Notes under the pieces: model-generated | Told to the model about the DNA's origin: nothing | Database searches by the model: none | The model's input: only the letters and a program-made list of their open reading frames with translations | NCBI RefSeq assembly: GCF_004379255.2 | Contig: NC_056041.1 | Coordinates: 2,852,001 to 2,916,000 of the forward strand | Source of the DNA: Salvia splendens | Lineage: Eukaryota; Streptophyta; Magnoliopsida; Lamiales; Lamiaceae | Length of the DNA: 64,000 nt | Direction of reading: 5' to 3' | Made by a program: the position numbers and the translations under genes | In this document: positions 58,072 to 64,000 of the stretch, in pieces | How positions within the stretch are numbered: position 1 is the first letter of the stretch | How the letters are laid out: each line of letters opens with the position of its first letter

Positions 58072-58860
58072 TATCAGCACACCAAATAGCAAAGCCTGTG
58101 ATAACAACAAAACGGAAGAATACAATTAACAGCATATAAAATTGGAGAATCAAAATGCAAAACTGACAGCATAATTTAGATGTCAAGTAAAACTGGACTT
58201 TGATCTTACTATGTTCAAGACTCATGTATCCAGAATTATTAATATAGCATTCTGCTAGCAGATATTCAATCACATCAAAAGCAGATATTCAATTCATTGC
58301 CAGATTTAATTTCAAATGTAGTTTTTCAACATCTATTAACAATGACAAGTCAAACATCAAAATTTTCAGAAGAAATCATTGAAAAGCTCACGATTTTTCG
58401 TTTCTGCTTAAAATCAAGCTGATCGGAAAGGATTGGCCAGTAAAATGAATTTTTTTTGTGATCTTGATTTCCAGAACAAAAGTAGTAAATAAATAACAAC
58501 TTTCAACATTTTGTTAAAAAAACTACACAAGAATTCAATACTTAAAACTGAACTTATTGCAGAAAAGTTGGAAACAAACAGAAACTTGTTAGACTTGCCA
58601 CAATATGAACAAAAAAGAACAATCCAACAAAATAATCAACAAAATAGATCCAAAACGTAATAAAGAGTCAAAATTTGTTAAAACCCCCAAAAGTTACAAC
58701 TCCATATTGATCAATTTAACATTTTAAAGCAAACAACATGAAACCCTAAAAATGGAAAATCACTGACCTTTTTCCTCAAAATTAAAGCCGAATCTCGAGA
58801 TGAGAAGTTGTGATCAGGTGAAATTGATATCTGAATTTCTCTCTTCTTTTAAAACAAAAC
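58072..58860 (-). other. 5' UTR and 5' UTR intron of the Agenet/ENT gene
   Basis: On the minus strand a leader exon ends at a donor (AAAAAG|GTCAGTG, about 58768) and rejoins at 58095, 24 bases before the ATG. A telo-box-like AAACCCTAAA lies at 58741-58750, just inside the intron. Inferred from consensus sites. Confidence 0.5.
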
Positions 58861-60572
58861 TTTGATTTTTTCACTAGGGTTTCTTCCCTCCTCTATGTAT
58901 ATTGATTTTCTCTCGTTTGCTTGATGAAAAAATAATTTGAGCTAAAAAAAATTAATTTATTCAATTTTTGAAACATATCAGTATTTTAATTCAGGAAAAA
59001 CTATTATTTAAAAACTAATCCAAACCATTTGAGAAAAGGTCAGGTGCGTAATGCACGCCCTTTTGTTGTACGAAATCACCTAATTTGTGTGATAGAAATA
59101 ATATTGTGAGTCACGCGCCAAATTCAGCCGTGTAATACACGTTCTTTTATTATGAGTCGAACATAATTAAATAATTAACATCATCGAATTTGGATGATTG
59201 ACAAAATATGTTGAATTAAGAGATTTGATATATGAAATTTTGGACGATTGACAATATAAGTTGGATTAAGTAATTCGATTCCACATACAATTATATTAAT
59301 ATGCAACAACTTCCGCGAAAATAGATCTACACATTTTATATTTGATAGACTTAACTATATCTTGCATTGACGAATGCAAAATACTCCTACAATATTTGGA
59401 ATTTTATCGGACGAAAATTATTTGCAGAAAATGAAAGTAATGAATGGAGGAGAGATAATAAATTATTTATTTCAATAAGAGATATAATTTCATTAAAGAT
59501 ATATTCCCACTTGTATCCACCAAGATTAAGATTTGATTAAGCAAACTACGGTGGATATGGATACGGAAAATGATAATTATTATATACTCACAAATAAGAG
59601 CATGTAATTTAGAGATCTCAAGTTTCTTATTCTATATTTGCACGTTGAAATTGTCAATTTTGTCCATGGAAGTTGTAGCTGTCCTATTAAATATTGAATA
59701 GAAAACATCAAAATCACGCAAACTTTATTATGTAACAAACGTAATGTTATATTTTTACACATTAATCATGGTACTATTATAGCGATAGGTCGATAGCTTA
59801 GTCATACTTTTCTCCTAAAAAATAAAATATGTTATGGTTATCTTTCATTGGGCTCGTCTCATTAATGATTTTTATCGCGAAAGGCCTGTCTAATTTCAGT
59901 CATTTGTTTGATTCAATATTAAATTTATATACGTAATCTTAATTAAATGGGAATATTGGTGATCATAAAACTCAAAAGTGGGAAAATATTATTGTCCACG
60001 ATCTATGTAAATTTGTGGACAAAAATTCTAGAATAACTAACCTACAGAAGACAAATTCAAAGGAGGTGCTTCGTGGTCTAACAAAAGGTTCCATCACAAT
60101 TGATAAATTTGGGAAGGACAATATATAAGTTTGTTTGGATGGACATAAATTCAAAGGATAGATGGAGGGTGGGTCGCGTTGGTCAGCCGACCCATCTTCG
60201 ACCGACGAGTATCAAAAAATTATAGTGTTATATTCGAGCCATTGTCGCCTCCACGCCAGCAACTTTGTGGCTCCGCTCCGCGCATGTCCTTTTGAAGTAT
60301 CGAAATTGTTTAATAAATAGATTCACTATTATCTAAACTCATCTATCTTGGAGCCATATGATAAATAAAAAAAGATCTAAGATATGTATTGTTATCATGT
60401 TTTATTTATTTATCTTTCCTACTAAATCGTCACTAAATTTATAAGAGTGAAAATGTGAACAAGGAAGTTGATTTAAGATAGAGCAACCGTTGAGTAACAA
60501 AAAGCAAACAAACCATATAAATGTTTTGCATCTTCAACAACACTAATCCTTTCAGCTAATGAATAGATATTA
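58861..60572. other. Intergenic AT-rich spacer
   Basis: No gene recognised. A weak direct repeat (GCGTAATGCACGCCCTTTTG and GTGTAATACACGTTCTTTTA) occurs at about 59045 and 59130. Confidence 0.4.
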
Positions 60573-60803
60573 CTCCCTCCTTCTATCAATGCAAGACCAA
60601 TTTTGATCGGGCGCGGGTTTAAAAAAATATATAGTAGAAAGTGAGTGAAAAATGAGTCCTGCATTTATATATTAGTTTTATATTGAAATGTGAGTGAAAT
60701 AAAGTTAGGAGAATGTAAGGTCAAATACCAAAAATAGTAAAAAAGTAAATGAGACTATTATTAGTGGGTGGACAAAAATGACAAAATGGGACACTTATTG
60801 GAG
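60573..60803. mobile_element. Degenerate Stowaway-like MITE
   Basis: Starts CTCCCTCCTTCTATCAATGC after TA; the right end (GGGACACTTATTGGAGGA) is only partly complementary. Body features (TGAGTGAAAAATGAGTCC, TATATTAGTTTTATATTG) resemble family A. Confidence 0.5.
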
Positions 60804-60824
60804 GAAATGTTGAGAACATTAATA

Positions 60825-61017
60825 CTCCCTCCGTCCGCCATTAGGAGTCCCATTTATGGGCGGCACGGTCTTTAAGAAATGTTAAGAAAAGTTAGTGGAA
60901 TAGAAGTCTCACTTGTATATATTAGTTTTTAAATGAATGTGAGTGGAATGAGTTAGTGGAAGGTGAGACCCTATTACCATTTATGGTAAAAGTGAACCGA
61001 GACTCCTATTCGCGGAG
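60825..61017. mobile_element. Stowaway-like MITE, family A, uninterrupted copy
   Basis: 193 bp flanked by TA. Left end CTCCCTCCGTCCGCCATTAGGAG; the right end GAGACTCCTATTCGCGGAG has lost a few bases. The centre reads TCTCACTTGTATATATTAGTTTTTAAATG, joining the halves that are separated in the copy at 54737-55169. Confidence 0.8.
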
Positions 61018-61083
61018 TATATCAGTAGGTCTACTTGAAACAATCTTATCCTGTATACTTGAGCAAAATTTCAAGAAAATCAT

Positions 61084-61166
61084 TCAAAAGGAGGAACATA
61101 AACCTAATTTCATATAGAGATAATATAGCCAAACCTCCCAAAACATTCAAAAGGAGGAACATAAAC
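61084..61166. repeat. Short direct repeat
   Basis: CATTCAAAAGGAGGAACATA followed by AACC occurs twice about 62 bp apart (61081 and 61143), with similar flanks (AATTTC downstream of both). Confidence 0.7.
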
Positions 61167-61169
61167 CAA

Positions 61170-61930
61170 ATTTCGAATGGAATTATATATCGACACGATA
61201 AGTTTCTGACGCATTTAGTAAAATACAATATGATTTCGTTTAGTTAATTGGATAGTATTACAACGCACACTACGCAGTTTCATTGAAGATGACTTGATGT
61301 ATAATTAGTGGTTGGAATTCTACACTTAAGCCAAATGTGTAGCTTACTTTGACTAATTACTTCTTAATTTCAAAGTCTTTTTAGTATCCTTTTGTTATAT
61401 ATAAGAAAAAAAGAACTCATTGTTTTATTTTTTATTTTATTGAATCATTGCATATAGCTGATTTCAAAAGATGAGAGTTTGAAATTGATATAGCCGCCTA
61501 AGCAGCTTCCGAATAATCACGAAAGTCTTGGCTTGTGGGAAGGGTTTAGCCTTTGTGAATTGACTTTCTAATTAAAGTATAGTCACACAAGCGGTCAATT
61601 GCGATAATATACGTGGACCTTCCTACTACTGACAGAAATAAGATGCCCCTCTGCCTCAGGTTTTAATTTCTGATTGTACACATTAAAATAACATCATCTT
61701 TGTGTATAATTAACTAGACATAAATATAAGATTATGTTAACTATCTAACTCATGACGAAAAATATCCATTATCAAGAATTCCTTGAGGACTATATAGTGT
61801 CCAATTGTTTTGTAGTGAGGAAATGGCTAAGCATGAACCATAATCTTGAAACGTAGGGATCCAATTTCAACCCCTAGCTAGTTTTATGTGAGGGAGAGGA
61901 ACAATCACATCATCATTCATCAAAATGCTA
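61170..61930. other. Upstream region of the P450 gene
   Basis: AT-rich; no gene recognised. Holds the presumed promoter of the P450 gene. Confidence 0.4.
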
Positions 61931-61932
61931 AC

Positions 61933-61940
61933 TATAAATA
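61933..61940 (+). promoter_or_regulatory. TATA box of the P450 gene
   Basis: TATAAATA lies about 100 bp before the ATG at 62039. It places transcription start near 61965, downstream of the in-frame ATG at 61925, which therefore cannot be the start codon. Confidence 0.65.
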
Positions 61941-62038
61941 CAGGTATTGCTTTGCTACTATCAATCAAACAAACAATACAATTATTCAGGGAATTCAATC
62001 CCACCTATCATAAACCCACTCTCTCTCTCTCTCTCTCC

Positions 62039-63605
62039 ATGGAATTTCAGTCAACCTTTAGTTTGACTACCGCCGCCCTCTTCCTCCTGACACCTGTCGT
62101 TTTCTTACTCATAATCAAGTCACGTAGACAAAAACCACACCACCACCAGCTCCCGCCGAGCCCGCCGCGGCTGCCTCTGATCGGCCACGTCCACCATCTC
62201 ATCGGCAAACTACCCCACCACGCCCTCACCGCCCTCTCCCAAAAATACGGCCCCGTCCTCCACCTTCGCCTCGGCCAAGTCCCCGCCGTCATCATCTCCT
62301 CCCCGGCGGCTGCGCGCGAGGTCCTCAAATCGCAGGACCCCGCCTGCGCCGACCGCCCCGACAGCATCGGCACCAACATCATGTGGTACGACCAGGCCGA
62401 CCTCGCCTTCAGCCCCTACGGCGAGCACTGGCGCCAGATGCGCAGGATATGCGTCCTCGAGCTCCTCAGCGCCCGCAACGTCCGCTCCTTCGGCCTCCTC
62501 CGCCGCCACGAGGTCGACCGCCTCGTCGACACCCTCCGCCTCTCCGCAGGCCGGCTCTTCGACCTCACGACGGCGGTGTTCGCCGTCACCAGCGCCACCA
62601 CGTGCCGGGCGGCGTTCGGGAAGGTGGTGAGGGGCCGCGAGGCGCTGATTAAGATGATGAGAGAGGCGGTGACGATGACCGGAGGGTTAGAGCTTGCGGA
62701 TTTGTTTCCGTCGTCGAAGCTGCTGAATGTTCTCTGCTGGAATAGGTATAGGCTGCTGAGGATGCGGCGGCGGCTTGACCGGATTCTGGATGTGATCGTG
62801 AAGGAGCACCGCTTGAAGAAGAGCGGCGAGTTCGGCGGTGAGGATATAGTCGATGTTTTGATCAGGATGCAGGAAAACAGAGAGCTTCAGATTCCAATCA
62901 CGAATCACAACATCAAAGCTATCATTTTCGTAAGGCCATTACTTTTTTTAATCAGTTATACCGTTAATATATTTCTGACAAATATATATGCAGGATATGT
63001 TTTCTGCTGGAACTGAGACAACGTCAACGACTATTGACTGGGCGATGGCGGAGTTGATGAGGAACCCTGCTGTGATGGAGAAGGCGCAGGCGGAGATCAG
63101 AGCGGCCGTGAAGGGAAAAACGAGCGTCCAAGAGGGCGACTCGGAGGCGCTGAGATACCTAAAACTGGTGATCAAAGAGACTCTGAGGTTGCACCCGCCG
63201 ATTCCGTTGCTTCCGAGAGCGTGCAGAGAAGAATGCAAAGTTGATGGATATTCAATCCCGGTCAAAGCTAAAGTGGTGATCAACGCATGGGCCATGGCCC
63301 GGGATCCAAAATACTGGGACCGGCCCGAGATATTCTGGCCCGAGCGGTTTGAGGGGAGTTCGGCAGACTTCGCGGGCAGTGAATTGCAGTATATTCCTTT
63401 TGGGGCAGGGCGAAGGGCCTGCCCGGGGATAGGGTTCGGGCTGGCGACGGTGGAGCTGACGCTGGTGCAGCTTCTCTATCACTTTAACTGGAAGATGCCG
63501 GTGGGAACGAGCGTGGATATGGCGGAGGGCGATGGGGTCGCCGTCGGTCGGAAAAACGGTCTCTTTGTGGTCCCCACGCCCTATGATAATTCGATTGCTA
63601 TATGA
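62039..63605 (+). CDS. CYP71D: Cytochrome P450, CYP71 clan (CYP71D-like)
   Basis: Two exons (62039-62929, 62994-63605) join in phase 0 across a 64 bp intron to 500 residues. An N-terminal membrane anchor ([17 protein letters not shown]) is followed by the hinge [13 protein letters not shown]. Further motifs are the I-helix [12 protein letters not shown], the K-helix ExxR in KETLRLHPP, the PERF motif WPERFEG and the heme loop [14 protein letters not shown] with Cys440 as heme ligand. The single intron position and motif variants fit A-type plant P450s of family CYP71, most like CYP71D, which in asterids oxidise mono-, sesqui- and diterpenes or alkaloids. The substrate cannot be predicted. Exon 1 is strikingly GC-rich in third positions. 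All key residues are intact and a TATA box is correctly placed, so the gene is probably functional. No partner terpene synthase is seen in this window. Confidence 0.94.
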
Positions 63606-63723
63606 TAGTTTTGTGACTGAGTTTTCGTTCGACTTGTTGCTAAATTTACTCTGTTTTTACAGTTTGATATATGTATTCAAGGAGCATGATGTAAGCGATA
63701 ATATAAGATTAATAAAATAATTA

Positions 63724-63938
63724 CGCCCTCTGTTTTTTCATAGTTGAGTCATTTCCCTATACAGTAACTTTTTTCTCTTTCTTACTTTACTCTCTCTTAC
63801 TTTATTCTCTCTACTTTATTCACTTTCTACTTTTTTCCCTCTCTTACTTTTTTATCTTTTTATTTAACACATTCAAAATCTCTTTCTTAAACTCCGTACT
63901 GAAAAGTTTTGCTTCAACTATGAAGAAACGGAAGGAGT
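63724..63938. mobile_element. Stowaway-like MITE downstream of the P450 gene
   Basis: 215 bp flanked by TA. The left end CGCCCTCTGTTTTTTCATAGTTG and the inverted right end CTCCTTCCGTTTCTTCATAGTTG pair well. The interior is CTCTCTTACTTTA-rich. Confidence 0.8.
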
Positions 63939-64000
63939 ACTAAATAGTAGTATTTAGTATGAATGATTAGATTTGTGATAAACAGCTTGATTAATTACTC

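Noticed and set aside
58072..58125. Upstream ATG at 58125 for the Agenet/ENT protein
   Set aside because: An acceptor (CACAG) lies between it and the main ATG, so it is probably intronic; the family starts with MKFKKG.
61925..62038. Upstream in-frame ATG extending the P450 by 38 residues
   Set aside because: The ATG precedes the TATA box at 61933, and the extension is not membrane-anchor-like; the ATG at 62039 directly precedes the anchor.
62210..62652. Several open frames overlapping the P450 on both strands
   Set aside because: GC-rich codon bias keeps alternative frames open; only the P450 frame has motifs.
1..64000. tRNA or rRNA genes
   Set aside because: I saw no cloverleaf with A and B boxes and no rRNA-like sequence. 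By eye this is weak evidence; tRNAscan-SE would decide.

Overview
The window is plant nuclear DNA: intron-rich genes with GT-AG (and one GC-AG) introns, AT-rich spacers, LTR retrotransposons and many MITEs. Gene families (3-ketoacyl-CoA synthase, Agenet/ENT, DUF642, CYP71D-like P450) point to a eudicot. An asterid such as a member of Lamiales is my guess and is not proven. All protein calls rest on motif and family recognition by eye. Exon borders were derived by checking splice consensus and reading-frame continuity.

Layout. 37-3185 (+) holds the 3' part of a CCR4-like deadenylase (CCR4-6 type). 5892-7427 (+) is a single-exon 3-ketoacyl-CoA synthase (KCS11 type). 8076-9714 (-) is a two-exon histone H2A.Z gene. 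10-17.6 kb is transposon-rich: nested MITEs, a fold-back repeat, and a 966 bp solo LTR with a perfect 5 bp target duplication. It also carries a small secreted EG45/plant-natriuretic-peptide-like gene (about 16395-16902, -). 17587-23261 is a complete, very young Ty3/gypsy element (Tat-like, minus orientation). Its two 685 bp LTRs look identical and it has a TCTTG duplication. It encodes Gag and RNase H-integrase but has lost protease and reverse transcriptase, and it carries tandem repeats beside its 3' LTR.

27.1-31.0 kb (+) is a 13-exon boron transporter. 31993-36136 (-) is an AKT-type Shaker potassium channel relic with several frameshifts. 36834-39233 (+) is QCR7 of mitochondrial complex III. 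39.2-47.7 kb is a spacer with a Tourist-like MITE, a 712 bp hAT MITE with an 8 bp duplication, and other TIR elements. 47784-50360 (+) is a secreted DUF642 cell-wall protein. 52161-53964 (+) is the small GTPase Ran. 56567-58071 (-) is an Agenet plus ENT domain protein. 62039-63605 (+) is a CYP71D-like cytochrome P450.

The genes do not form one pathway. The order boron transporter, AKT channel, QCR7, DUF642, Agenet/ENT matches, from memory, a block on Arabidopsis chromosome 4 (about At4g32510 to At4g32440). This looks like an ancestral block into which Ran and much repeat DNA are interspersed. The most unusual items are the recently moved RT-less retroelement with satellite-like repeats, the decaying AKT copy inside the conserved block, and repeated nested MITE insertions for which an empty reference copy is also present.
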